Positions 34,665-43,355 of a stretch of DNA of 64,000 nucleotides are shown here, piece after piece (within the stretch, counting starts at the first letter, position 1; each line of letters opens with the position of its first letter). The position numbers and the translations under genes were made by a program. The notes beneath the pieces were generated by a model. It saw only the letters and a list, made by a program, of their open reading frames with translations. It searched no databases and was not told the DNA's origin. Origin of the DNA: an uncultured Gemmatimonadales bacterium (GTDB lineage: Bacteria > Gemmatimonadota > Gemmatimonadetes > Longimicrobiales > Gaopeijiaceae); the NCBI GenBank assembly GCA_937919655.1, contig CALFPJ010000077.1, forward strand, positions 23,717-87,716. Reading direction: 5' to 3'.

Positions 34665-35236
34665 GACGCAGCGGTGGTCGACTCCACCCCTTGGAGCGCT
34701 ATCTGCTCCGCTCGGCGCATCTCGGGAGGCTCGAGTCCATCCATCCACTGCTGGAAGGCCAGGCTGAAAAGCGGCGGCCGCTCTGACCAGTATTGCTGGA
34801 TTCCGGGCGCCGTGAAGTACAACTCACCCAGGCGCCCCCAGCCCTGCCACACTTCTGGCTCCATTGCGCCCTTGGAGAACTGGTAGTGCATGTTCTCGAA
34901 CGTTTTGAGGAAGTTCAGCATTAGCACAACAAACCTGGCCCTGCCGTCATCGTCTAGAGCGTTCATGTCTTCGACGCCCTTGCTGAAAATGCGCACCATG
35001 ACAGGGTCGTCGATCAAGGACTGGTTCCAGTGTCTGATCCCCTTGACGGCGTCAGCGGACGCCGCCCTACTCAGCGCCATCGTGTTGTGGCGCACCTGCG
35101 CAGCCACGTAGACGAGCGAAAGAACCACCGCGATCGCGCCCAGCACTTCACCAATCGCGCCTATGGCTGTCCAGTTCGCCCTAGCTCCTAGCGTTGCGTT
35201 CTCACGTCTTTGGAATTCTGCTGCGGGACCCACCAT
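34661..35236 (-). CDS. Unknown one-helix membrane protein, possible gene cassette
   Basis: 191 residues if started at ATG 35236; the conserved-looking part begins at NWTAIGAIGEVLGAIAVVLS, so the true start may be later, and the first 25 residues lie within the second attC-like repeat. One membrane helix (about residues 22-45) is followed by QVRHNTMALSRAASADAVKG and a soluble helical domain (FENMHYQFSKGAMEPEVWQG, AFQQWM). This pattern is seen in unassigned bacterial membrane proteins. It stands between two related attC-like repeats and ends inside one, as cassette genes do. Confidence 0.6.
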   Translation of the reverse strand: MVGPAAEFQRRENATLGARANWTAIGAIGEVLGAIAVVLSLVYVAAQVRHNTMALSRAASADAVKGIRHWNQSLIDDPVMVRIFSKGVEDMNALDDDGRARFVVLMLNFLKTFENMHYQFSKGAMEPEVWQGWGRLGELYFTAPGIQQYWSERPPLFSLAFQQWMDGLEPPEMRRAEQIALQGVESTTAAS

Positions 35237-35314
35237 GCGTTCACAGATCGCGAGCCGCAAGGCGAGTACTCCCGGACCCACGAGCCCACTCCGAGACAGC
35301 AGCAAACGCTTATT
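35188..35314 (-). repeat. attC-like imperfect inverted repeat, copy 2 (decayed)
   Basis: It shares two blocks with copy 1, in the same order and orientation: CTAGCGTT-GCGTT and TCTGCTGCG on one side (copy 1: CTAACGTTCTGCGTT TCTGCTGCG) and GACAGCAGCAAACGCT on the other (copy 1: GACAGCAAACGCT). A 16-bp block interrupts the left arm and the outer CTAAC/GTTAG boxes are altered, so it is probably inactive. Confidence 0.4.
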
Positions 35315-35367
35315 AAATGGCCCCTGCCTGCGTGGTGACCTGCCATATCGGGAGCGTCGCGCGGTCC

Positions 35368-35600
35368 TCAACGCCGGCCACCAATCGCCTCCTCAACCCG
35401 CAACCCGTCGATCGAGTCCCGCACGTAACGCTCGCCCTCCTTCACATCGTCGGAAAGCGCACCCATGTATTCGAGCTCTCGAACTCGATCCCCGAGGCTC
35501 TCCCAAAACGAATCTGCCGCCAAGGCGATGAGCACCCCGAGGACGATCACGCCAACTCTAGGAGACGTCGAGCGGCATTCTTCCTCCTGCCTTCGCTCAT
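35368..35600 (-). pseudogene. DUF6090-like protein, frameshifted and truncated
   Basis: ATG 35600 has GGAGGG upstream and starts MSEGRRKNAARRLLELA. The frame then hits TGA, but one base less shift continues it as VIVLGVLIALAADSFWESLGDR followed by VRELEYMGALSDDVKEGERY, a membrane-anchored N terminus like that of DUF6090-type proteins. A single G missing near 35551 (GGCGTGATC where GGCGGTGATC is expected) accounts for the break. The coding similarity stops at 35368, about 80 residues in, where family members are 200 or more, and the second attC-like repeat begins about 50 bp further. Confidence 0.6.
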
Positions 35601-35906
35601 TCGGGTCCCTCCAGGTGTTCGGGTGAGGATCTCAAGATTAAGAGCCCGTTCCAGACTCACCGGAGGGTCGGGGCCACCAAACCAGCGTATCTATCGCCCC
35701 GCCGGTTCGATCTCCACACGGGTGAGGTCGACGCTCCGGCCACATACCCCAGGTACGGAGCCGCCTACAACTCGCGCCCGACGCCAAGAGAGTGGCTGGG
35801 GTGTCGGGAAGAGGGCGCAGGAGTCAGCAACATCATCGCGCCGCCTCGAGCGAATCACGTCGCGACCGAATCCCCACGGCGGGACGCATCTTGGTCCGGG
35901 CCCGAT
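35601..35906. other. 306-bp region without recognised gene
   Basis: The open frames here are Arg/Pro-rich and have no family features. It separates the gene scar at 34.2-35.6 kb from the CPXCG/PP2C/S9 operon. No repeat or terminator was found beyond short hairpins. Confidence 0.4.
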
Positions 35907-36179
35907 CTAATCCAGCGGATCCAACTCCGCCATAGAGATTCCGTCCTTGTCGACCGTCACGCGCACGGCGGATGGACGGCAGCACACGGAGCAGTCCTCA
36001 ACGTACTCCTGATGTCCACCACCCGCGGGGTCGACGAATATCTCCATCGACTCGCCGCAATGAGGACAGGAACACTCGACGGCTCCACCGACCTCAAATT
36101 CCTCGAAATCCTCATCGCCATCGTCATCGGCGGCCGATCCTCCGCCGAACATGGCGGACAGCAGGTCATTCGAACTCAT
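35907..36179 (-). CDS. CPXCG-motif cysteine-rich protein
   Basis: 90 residues: an acidic N-terminal half (DDDGDEDFEEFEV) and then a zinc-ribbon-like domain with CPHCGE and CSVCCRP, the CPXCG family pattern. Members are small, conserved and unassigned; metal binding is likely. Start ATG 36179 overlaps the stop of the PP2C gene (4-base overlap), so the two are coupled. Confidence 0.85.
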   Translation of the reverse strand: MSSNDLLSAMFGGGSAADDDGDEDFEEFEVGGAVECSCPHCGESMEIFVDPAGGGHQEYVEDCSVCCRPSAVRVTVDKDGISMAELDPLD

Positions 36180-37066
36180 GGTGCGCCCACCTTTGGGACC
36201 GCGCGTCCCACAATGAGGGTGATATTGTCCCTTCCTCCGGCATCGAGTGCATCCTGAAGGAGGTCTTCACAAACCTGACGTGCGGACGTCATGGCCATCA
36301 GGCGTTCCCTGATGTGATCGTCCGAGAGGTGCTTTGTGAGTCCGTCGCTGCACAGGAGATGCACCATGTTCCAATCATTGTCGATCACCGTCACCACCGG
36401 GTGAGACTCGGTACCACCAATCGAGCTCGACAACAGGCGTGCCCAGCGGGTACCCGCCGCTTGTTCAGGCTCCAGGGCACCAGAATCGACGAGCTCCTGA
36501 GCAACGGTCTGGTCGCGGGACACCTGCCGCAGTTCCTCCCCCGCGAGCGTGTAGTAGCGGCTGTCGCCAACCTGCACGAGATACACCTTGGGCCACACGC
36601 CAATGAAGATGGTTAGCGTGGTCGCGAATACACCGAGTGACGGGTCGGCCTTCTGTGCCTCCAAGAGATGGTCGTGCGCCCGAAAGGCGGCCCCGGTGAG
36701 TTCCGTCGCAAACTCGTCCCTATCTCGGTCTTCTGACGCGTAGTAAGCATCCACGCACTGGCTGAGGTAAAGGGTCGTCGCTTCGACCGCGAGGCGGCTC
36801 GCTTGTGGGCCACCCCCCACCCCCCCCACGCCGTCGGCCACCATGGCCACGACCGCCAGACGATCTCCAGAGCGCGGCGCAGACGGCAGACCGGTAAGGC
36901 TCGTGAGATGCACCTCCATCTGCTCGTGAAGAGAGCAGACCAGGAACTGGTCCTGATTCTCTTTGCGCCGCATACCCACGTGCGTCACCCCATAGACGTC
37001 GATCTCATCGTCTGCGGGGGCGCTGGACGGGTCCAAGGGGAGGGTTATCTCAGACAACTTATCCAA
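36176..37066 (-). CDS. PP2C-type serine/threonine protein phosphatase
   Basis: About 296 residues. PPM-family motifs are all seen: GVTHVGMRRKENQDQF at the start, VADGVGGVGGG (metal-binding Asp), LVQVGDSRYY, SRDQTVAQEL, LLCSDGLTKHLSDD and GGRDNITLIV (Asp). It removes phosphate from Ser/Thr proteins using two metal ions and is cytoplasmic. ATG 37093 would overlap the S9 peptidase by 35 bp; TTG 37066, with GAAGG 4-5 bases upstream and an 8-base overlap, is preferred. The complete kinase partner is not in the window. Confidence 0.85.
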   Translation of the reverse strand: MDKLSEITLPLDPSSAPADDEIDVYGVTHVGMRRKENQDQFLVCSLHEQMEVHLTSLTGLPSAPRSGDRLAVVAMVADGVGGVGGGPQASRLAVEATTLYLSQCVDAYYASEDRDRDEFATELTGAAFRAHDHLLEAQKADPSLGVFATTLTIFIGVWPKVYLVQVGDSRYYTLAGEELRQVSRDQTVAQELVDSGALEPEQAAGTRWARLLSSSIGGTESHPVVTVIDNDWNMVHLLCSDGLTKHLSDDHIRERLMAMTSARQVCEDLLQDALDAGGRDNITLIVGRAVPKVGAP

Positions 37067-39374
37067 CCGGCCTTCGCATCTGCCCGATCTCATACCCTTT
37101 GGGTGGCTCGGCCCCCAATAGGTGCCGGACGAAGTAGTCCCAGCGCCTCCGCATCATATACGGTTCGTTGCCGAAGCCGTGGCTGCGGTTGGGTAGCAGG
37201 AGCAGGTCGAAGTCTTTGTTGGCATCGATAAGCGCGTTGACGACGAGCATGGTGTTGGAGGGCGGCACGTTGGTGTCCAGCGTGCCATGCGCAATCAGTA
37301 GCTTGCCCTCGAGGTTCTCGGCTAGCAGGTGGTTTGCCTGATTATCGTAATTGGTGGTGCCGTCTGGGTTCACCTCCAGCAAACCCTGCCACTTCTCGCC
37401 CCAATCATCCTCGTAGTTTCGGTTGTCGTGGTTCCCGGCCTGAGACACCGCGACATCGTAGAAATCCGGATAACGCATGATCCCGTCTGCGGCGGCGAAG
37501 CCTCCTCCGGAGTGCCCGAAGATGCCGACCGTCTCGACGTCGATCCACGAATGGCGTTCCGCCAGCTGCCGGATCCCTCCCATCTGATCCGGAAGGCCAT
37601 TGTCTCCCATGTTGCCGTAGTACGCCTCATGGAACGCCTTGGAACGACCTGGTGTGCCCATGGCATCCAGTTCGATGACGACGAAACCCAACTCCGCGAT
37701 CGCCTGCAGGTCCCGATGCGACGAGCGGAAGCTCCTGCTGCCCACGCTCCCGCTCTGGGGACCCGGGTAGAGATAGTTCACGACCGGATATTTCTTGTTC
37801 TCGTCGAAGGACGAGGGCCGAAAGAGGAGACCGTACAAGTCGGTGTCACCGTCTCGGGTCTTTACGCTGAACGGCATGGGCGGTTGCCACCCTGAGGCCG
37901 TCAACGCCGACACATCTGATTGCTCGAGCGTCATCACCGCGCGTCCGTCCTTGTCCCGCAGTACCGTGGTCGGCGGCACGACCGGAGTCGAATAGGAGTC
38001 GACCAAGTAGCTCCCGTCCGGCGAAAACGAAGCGACGTGATTGGCGCTGTCAGGTGTGAGCAGCTGGACGTCTTCCCTGTCCAAATTGAGACGATAGAAA
38101 TACTGGAAGTACGGGTCGCCAGCCTCTCGTTCGTTGCCCATGACGGTGAGCGTACGAGCCGCCTCATCGATGTCGAGAATCGAGCTGACGTTCCAATCCC
38201 CGCTCGTGACCTGCCTTTTCACAGATCCCGTCTGCGCATCGTACAGGTAGAGGTGCCCCCAGTTGGCTCGCTGGCTGAACCACAGAATCTCATTCGAGTC
38301 GGACAGATACCTCCAGCCGTTGGACTCGAAGAAGGTCTCCTCGACCTCCTCGAAGACGTCCCGGACTTCACCCGTGGACACCTCCGCAATGCGGACCTTG
38401 GCGCTCTTATGGTCCCGCGACGAAGAAACGAACGCGAGGGTCTCGCTGTCCGACGCCCACTCCACGTCGCCGAAGGAGCCGCCACACGCGATGTGGTCGC
38501 TGCACGTCGATCGATGCTGATCAGGCGGCATCTGGAAGCGCACCATCTGATCCCCTCCAGGGCGGTCCATGTCGATCACCACGCGGCTGATCCTGAAAAT
38601 CACCGAGTCCTCCGGCATCGGATATCGCCACGTATCGACTTCGGGGTGCCCCACCTTGGTGCTCGCGAGCGACATGTAGCCGACCCCGCGGGAGTCATGC
38701 TGGAACGTCGCGATCTTCCGCGAGTCCGGCGACCATTTGACGATGGGGCCCGGGCCGCGTGTCCACCCGGCATTGTCGGTCCCATAGCCAAAGTCATCGA
38801 TGCCATCGAACGTCACTTGCGCCTCGGCACGACTCTCCTGATCACGTACCCAAAGATTGTGCTCACGAATGAACACAGCGCTACGCCCGTCCGGGGAGAC
38901 AACCTCAGACCGGGACGGCGTCGCGGCCGCGTCGTCACCTGGGAGCGCTCGGCATACATAGGACCGCAGGTCGCAGGCGTACATGGCGCCATCCTCAAGC
39001 GCGACCCATACGCCGCGCTCGCGGAACGCCATCTCTTCGATAGGGAGTGCCGAGGTGAGGAGGGTCTCCCCCGCGACCGTACTCAGCCCAGATGCCATCC
39101 GTTGATGATCGAACGCGAGGCTCCGGGTTTCTGCAGTCGGATCGACCAACACAAACTGGGCCCCCTGCGGGGTCTGGTTCCTGTACCAGAAGCGGCCGTC
39201 CTCCATCCAATGCGGCCGGACCTGAGCGCCGTAAACCAAAGGACTCGTGTGCTCGTCGAGTGTACGTTCAGCCCGAGCATAGTCCTCCGCCGTGAGTTGG
39301 CGAGGAGCCTCTTGAGACGCGGCCGGAACGACGGCAAGAGCGGACAGGAACAGCAGAGCGGCAATGGGCCGCAT
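37059..39374 (-). CDS. Secreted S9-family (DPP IV-type) serine peptidase
   Basis: 771 residues from ATG 39374 behind a GGAGG ribosome site. Signal peptide 1-20 ends AASQE. A beta-propeller (about 60-500) is followed by the alpha/beta-hydrolase domain with nucleophile Ser in GIFGHSGGGFAAADG, a catalytic Asp after HGTLDTNVPP, and His in NRSHGFG. DPP IV-like enzymes clip dipeptides, often Xaa-Pro, from oligopeptide N termini. It is the first gene of a minus-strand unit with PP2C and CPXCG proteins. The frame extends 69 residues upstream but lacks a signal there. Confidence 0.9.
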   Translation of the reverse strand: MRPIAALLFLSALAVVPAASQEAPRQLTAEDYARAERTLDEHTSPLVYGAQVRPHWMEDGRFWYRNQTPQGAQFVLVDPTAETRSLAFDHQRMASGLSTVAGETLLTSALPIEEMAFRERGVWVALEDGAMYACDLRSYVCRALPGDDAAATPSRSEVVSPDGRSAVFIREHNLWVRDQESRAEAQVTFDGIDDFGYGTDNAGWTRGPGPIVKWSPDSRKIATFQHDSRGVGYMSLASTKVGHPEVDTWRYPMPEDSVIFRISRVVIDMDRPGGDQMVRFQMPPDQHRSTCSDHIACGGSFGDVEWASDSETLAFVSSSRDHKSAKVRIAEVSTGEVRDVFEEVEETFFESNGWRYLSDSNEILWFSQRANWGHLYLYDAQTGSVKRQVTSGDWNVSSILDIDEAARTLTVMGNEREAGDPYFQYFYRLNLDREDVQLLTPDSANHVASFSPDGSYLVDSYSTPVVPPTTVLRDKDGRAVMTLEQSDVSALTASGWQPPMPFSVKTRDGDTDLYGLLFRPSSFDENKKYPVVNYLYPGPQSGSVGSRSFRSSHRDLQAIAELGFVVIELDAMGTPGRSKAFHEAYYGNMGDNGLPDQMGGIRQLAERHSWIDVETVGIFGHSGGGFAAADGIMRYPDFYDVAVSQAGNHDNRNYEDDWGEKWQGLLEVNPDGTTNYDNQANHLLAENLEGKLLIAHGTLDTNVPPSNTMLVVNALIDANKDFDLLLLPNRSHGFGNEPYMMRRRWDYFVRHLLGAEPPKGYEIGQMRRPVG

Positions 39375-39471
39375 CACAGCCTCCGGCGGGTAGTCCAACG
39401 GTGTACGTAGTGGAGCGCCCAACATCAGTCCGCAGGTACCGGGAACGCAACGCATAAGACCTACCCGTCTT

Positions 39472-39921
39472 CTAAGAGCCCGACCCGAAAACGGGCGCGC
39501 AAGAATCACCCTCTTGTCCGGGCGTCTCCAACCCCACCCAAAGCAGTAACGTCGTGTCGCGGGGCTCGCTCCAGCGGACATCCACGCTGAGCTGTGCCCG
39601 CTGTCCCGTCTGATACCGGAAGGTCACAGGCTCGCCGCCTGGCACGCTCGCTTCAAGGAGGCCGTCACCGAGGGGGTCCCGTGCGGTGATGTCCCACCGC
39701 CCCGAGTGGCCGGGGTAAACCTGCATGCACCCGACGAGGGTCAGCCCCAAAGTGGGAATTGCGGACGTCAGTAGCATGCCCTGGCCGCCCTCGATCGGGA
39801 TCCTGACCCACCCGCCTCCCTGCCGGACGCTCTGCAATAGTTCGACTACGGACTGTCCGCTGGCAGGCCCTGGCGCCCCTCCAAGCAGGAGCACAACCAG
39901 CAAGGGTGTGAGAATCCGCAT
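39472..39921 (-). CDS. Exported protein of unknown function
   Basis: 149 residues with a clear signal peptide (LTPLLVVLLLGGAPGPASGQS). The mature part contains GGWVRIPIEGGQGMLLTSAI, one Cys in GCMQVYPGHSG and another near the C terminus, consistent with one disulfide, and ends GSGS. It is probably a small beta-rich periplasmic protein. No family recognised. It lies between the S9 peptidase and the DUF5916 gene, all on the minus strand. Confidence 0.7.
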   Translation of the reverse strand: MRILTPLLVVLLLGGAPGPASGQSVVELLQSVRQGGGWVRIPIEGGQGMLLTSAIPTLGLTLVGCMQVYPGHSGRWDITARDPLGDGLLEASVPGGEPVTFRYQTGQRAQLSVDVRWSEPRDTTLLLWVGLETPGQEGDSCAPVFGSGS

Positions 39922-39957
39922 CGTATTACCGGTAAAGTGAAAGCAATTCGTCTGGCA

Positions 39958-42180
39958 TCAGAACGCCATCATGTACGTGCCCTTGATCGTCAGACCCCGT
40001 CCCGGTGATATCGCTTCTCCGGTGTTGAACCGCTGCTCGTTGAAGACGACGAAAATGTCGGAGAGCGGACGGTGAATGAGGTTGAAGCGCACGTTGGTGT
40101 TCATGCGCTTCGAACTGGGGTCATACTGCACGAGCCCGTCGATGAACATGTTGGTGTTGAACGAATAGTTCGTGCGAAACGTCCAGAACGTTCGCGTGAA
40201 CTCGTCGTCGGGCAGGTCGAGCTCCGCGTGGGTCCGTTGCAGACTGGCCTCAAGGAAGAACTTGTACGACGGCCGCAAGGTGAGGCTCGCGTTCACGGTC
40301 CTTTGCTTGCCGCTCCAAAGGCCCCCGGTGATGGCAGTGAACCCTCCGGAGACGGCTTGGCTCGGGTCGGTGTTTCCGCGGAGTTGGTACTCCACCCAAT
40401 TGTAGGAACCGGAGGGGATTGGGTCGATATCACCGGAAATCCGAAACGGCGCCTCGATCCGTTCGGACGCCGGGTTTACGCTGACCTCCCAAAACCCGCC
40501 ATCGTTCATGAAGAACGTGTAGCCCGAATGCAGCTTCTTTGCGACCATCCGACCCTGAAGGTCCTCGTAGAAGTCCCACACGATATGCGGGTGCATCTCA
40601 CGCACCCCGGCCTTCTGGAAGGACTGGGGTCGGGGTCGCAGGCCGAAGTCCACGAAGTACTTCCGGGCGCCGGTTCGCCTGAAGAAACCGAGGTCGTCAC
40701 GGAAGTTTTCGCCCAATTCCATGGCGCCGAACTTGATGTGTGCGAAATTACCCTCGCGGTTCAGCGACGATCTCCATGCGTACTGACCGTCATCGAAGCC
40801 CGGCGATTCCGTGCCAACGAGATAGGTGCTCCAGTCTATGTTGCCAGGAAGGCGTAGATTGGCGTCCGCGCCGTAGACGCGATTGTAATCGTCCCCGAGC
40901 GGCCCGGTCTCGCGGACATCCCGCGTCATCACGATGCCTCCAATGTCCGACCCGGCAAAGATGTTTTGCCTGACTCTGAACACGCCGTAGTCACTCCCGG
41001 GCAACCCACTCACGTCATCGGTGCGCATGACGATGGCCCCGATGTTCGTTCCAGTGGAGAGTCGGCCGGTGAGACGGGCGCCTGCCTGAATCGGTACGGC
41101 ACGGCCATCGTCAGCCACGCCGACGCGTCTCGAGAAGAAGAGAAGTAGGTCCTCGTCCGGGGTAGGCACGGCGACAACGCGGTTGTTTCTGGCGGCGTCA
41201 CCCACGTAGAAAAGGCCGGAATTCTCCAAGAAGAACTCACGCTTCTCAGGGAAAAACTGACTGAACTGGGTCAGATTCACTTGCTGGACGTCGGCCTCGA
41301 CTTGAGCGAAGTCCGGGTTGACGGTCACGTCAAGGGTGAAGGCGTCGAGCACACGTGCCTTGATGTCGAGGCCTACCTCTCGCCGACTGTCGTAGTCGAC
41401 TGAGCCGGTGTTCCGGACCGCAGCCCCCATCACGTAAGGCTTGATGCGGAGGTCCCGTCCGGCGGAAGCGTCGGGCAGCCCGTCGAGATCCCCGGCCAAG
41501 GAGAGGCGGGTGAGAGCATACGAGCGGGGCACCGGGGACCAATACGCGAGCTCGTTCTTCCGGCGGATGCGACGACTGAAGTTGATACCCCATGTCTCCA
41601 TACCCTCCTCGAAGCGGAGTGCTCGGAAGGGGATCTCCATTTCCACGGACCATCCGTCCGGAGTTCGCGCGGTGCGCACCCGCCACACAGCGTCCCAACT
41701 CGCGTTGATCTCGCGTCCCTCGCTGGCAACCTGCTGGTCCGCGCGTGCACCCTCGGGGTTCGTGGAGAACACGTACCCGTTCCGCCGATCCCGGAAGGTG
41801 TCGAGGATGACCGAGAAGGCGTCCTGGGTCGTCTCTGCGAAGTCCTTCTTGATGTCCGTGACCACCAGAGCATCGGGGTCACCGTCGAAGAGCATGGCAC
41901 CGATGTACAGGTTGTCACCATCGAACGCGACTCGAACCTCAGAGCGCTCGGACGAAGGCTGCCCTTCTTGCGGCTCGGCCTGGACGAAGCCCGTCGCGGG
42001 CTCGGCTGTACCCCAAATCGCCTCGTCGAGCACGCCGTCGAGCCGGATGGGCTCCGTGACCGGTATGGCGCGCAGATGAGCGCGCTGCGCGTCCGTGCGG
42101 GTATCGGAGACCTGAGCGGAGAGAAGTGCGGGTGTGACAAACAGGCCTGCGAGAAGCAGGGACGCGCGGAGGACTCTCAA
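39958..42180 (-). CDS. DUF5916 outer-membrane protein, paralogue A
   Basis: 740 residues. A signal peptide (LRASLLLAGLFVTPALLSAQ) is followed by the CBM9-like domain (EPIRLDGVLDEAIWGTAEPA, AFSVILDTFRDRRNGYVFST, GWSVEMEIPFRALRFEEG) and the family barrel with NPDFAQVEADVQQVNLTQF, SQFFPEKREFFLENSGLFYV and a terminal aromatic strand KGTYMMAF. It is very close in order and wording to the gene at 45870-48092, equally 740 residues long. Role at the outer membrane unknown; association with peptide or sugar-degradation genes is suggested by neighbours (S9 peptidase, aminoacylase). Confidence 0.9.
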   Translation of the reverse strand: MRVLRASLLLAGLFVTPALLSAQVSDTRTDAQRAHLRAIPVTEPIRLDGVLDEAIWGTAEPATGFVQAEPQEGQPSSERSEVRVAFDGDNLYIGAMLFDGDPDALVVTDIKKDFAETTQDAFSVILDTFRDRRNGYVFSTNPEGARADQQVASEGREINASWDAVWRVRTARTPDGWSVEMEIPFRALRFEEGMETWGINFSRRIRRKNELAYWSPVPRSYALTRLSLAGDLDGLPDASAGRDLRIKPYVMGAAVRNTGSVDYDSRREVGLDIKARVLDAFTLDVTVNPDFAQVEADVQQVNLTQFSQFFPEKREFFLENSGLFYVGDAARNNRVVAVPTPDEDLLLFFSRRVGVADDGRAVPIQAGARLTGRLSTGTNIGAIVMRTDDVSGLPGSDYGVFRVRQNIFAGSDIGGIVMTRDVRETGPLGDDYNRVYGADANLRLPGNIDWSTYLVGTESPGFDDGQYAWRSSLNREGNFAHIKFGAMELGENFRDDLGFFRRTGARKYFVDFGLRPRPQSFQKAGVREMHPHIVWDFYEDLQGRMVAKKLHSGYTFFMNDGGFWEVSVNPASERIEAPFRISGDIDPIPSGSYNWVEYQLRGNTDPSQAVSGGFTAITGGLWSGKQRTVNASLTLRPSYKFFLEASLQRTHAELDLPDDEFTRTFWTFRTNYSFNTNMFIDGLVQYDPSSKRMNTNVRFNLIHRPLSDIFVVFNEQRFNTGEAISPGRGLTIKGTYMMAF

Positions 42181-42335
42181 CGACGGGCTCCAAGGAAGGG
42201 GGCCGGGAGGGCCGCAAGAATCTCGACCGGTTTGGCCGCGTTGAGAAGAGGTACTCGTCAGACCCGCCGGATCGAGGAAGGCATCGGACTCGCACCCGAA
42301 TCTTGTGTCACATCAACCTGCATTGATATTTAGAC

Positions 42336-42488
42336 ATGCATCTTCCCGAATCGACGGTCGCATCGGCCCGTGTCCTCACTGCGTTCCAAGCTCTAGCAGA
42401 CGAGAACCGCCTCAGGATCGTTGAGGCGCTACGCGACGGGGAACGCTGTGTGTGCGAGCTCCAGGACGATCTCGGCCTGGGAGCTTCA
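42336..42488 (+). pseudogene. 5' remnant of an arsR-type regulator
   Basis: About 51 codons of an ArsR/SmtB repressor: ALADENRLRIVEALRDGERC, then VCELQDDLGLG. The CVC pair sits in the position of the ELCVCDL metal-sensing motif. Right after the Ser that would start the recognition helix, the sequence changes to unrelated DNA and the frame stops at 42539. The recognition helix and wing are missing, so it cannot bind DNA normally. The promoter-proximal end is intact, so it may still be transcribed into the fragment below. Confidence 0.7.
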
Positions 42489-43335
42489 GGCCCGCCCGGA
42501 CCGCGACGGGGAACTCGAACCCGAACAATTCAGGGCTGATACGGACGGCAGTCCGCACGGTCCCGACCTCGGCGCGTTCGCTGCCCTCGCAGCCATGTTC
42601 GGCTTCGGCGGAGGCGGAAACCTTTTGCCTACCAGTGCAGGAACGCATCGAGCCACATGGGGCCTCACCTACGCGGCCCCGACGCTCCCCGCAGGAACCA
42701 TCATCTTTGGGACCATGGGGCAGCCCGCGGCGCCGCCTGGAACGTACACCGTGACGATGACGGCGGGAGGAGAGCGTCAGTCTCAGACATTCCGAGTCCT
42801 CCCAGATCCGAGGGTGTCGACCTCACAGGCTGACTACATCGCCCAACACACCTTCCTCCAAGAGGTTGGCGGCATGATCGACCGGCTCGCGGATCAGACC
42901 GGGGACCTCATGTCTGTGCGGGGTCAGGTTGAAGGCCTAACGGGCCTCGCCGACGAGGCCGGCCTGTCCGAGGCGGACGCGGCCCGGGTCGAGGAAGCCG
43001 GTGAAGCGCTCTCCGGATCGCTCGCGGAATTGCGGGAAGATATTCTGCAGACGGCCAACGTCAGCTTCTACGGTCCGCTCGAAAACCCCGGCAAGCTCGC
43101 CGCCGATTTAGCCTTCCTCTACAACACGGTCGCCGGCGGCCTCGCCGGCGTGTTCAATGCCCGCCCGACCGATCAGGCTGTAGACCGACTGCAGGAACTC
43201 CAGGTCGACTTGGCCGGTGTCAGCAACAGGCTGCAGACGATCTTCGATGAAGACCTTGCCGCCTTCAACGAACTCATTCGATCGTTGGGGATGGACCCTG
43301 TGGTGCTCACGCGGGAGGGGAGGCTCATCAGCTGA
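42489..43335 (+). pseudogene. 3' remnant of a BNR/sortilin-type 'glycosyl hydrolase' protein
   Basis: The reading frame, shifted relative to the arsR remnant, begins mid-protein: FGGGGNLLPTSAGTHRATWG, then AGTIIFGTMGQPAAPPGTYT and RVLPDPRVSTSQADYIAQHT, through to FNELIRSLGMDPVV. These are typical of the C-terminal 270-300 residues of large (about 1000-residue) secreted beta-propeller proteins of the VPS10/BNR class. The propeller and signal peptide are absent. An open frame persists upstream to 42421 but only through arsR DNA. A free C-terminal domain could be made only if translation restarts internally. Confidence 0.65.
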
Positions 43336-43355
43336 TTCGGGCGGCGCGGGAGGCC

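Noticed and set aside
37920..39410. Plus-strand open frame of 496 codons
   Set aside because: It is the antisense of the S9 peptidase; its translation is Arg/His/Val-rich without motifs, while the minus strand has the complete catalytic triad.
42319..42340. TGCAT/ATGCA inverted repeat as the arsR operator
   Set aside because: Only five bases per arm with a 12-base gap, and one arm includes the start codon; too weak to call.
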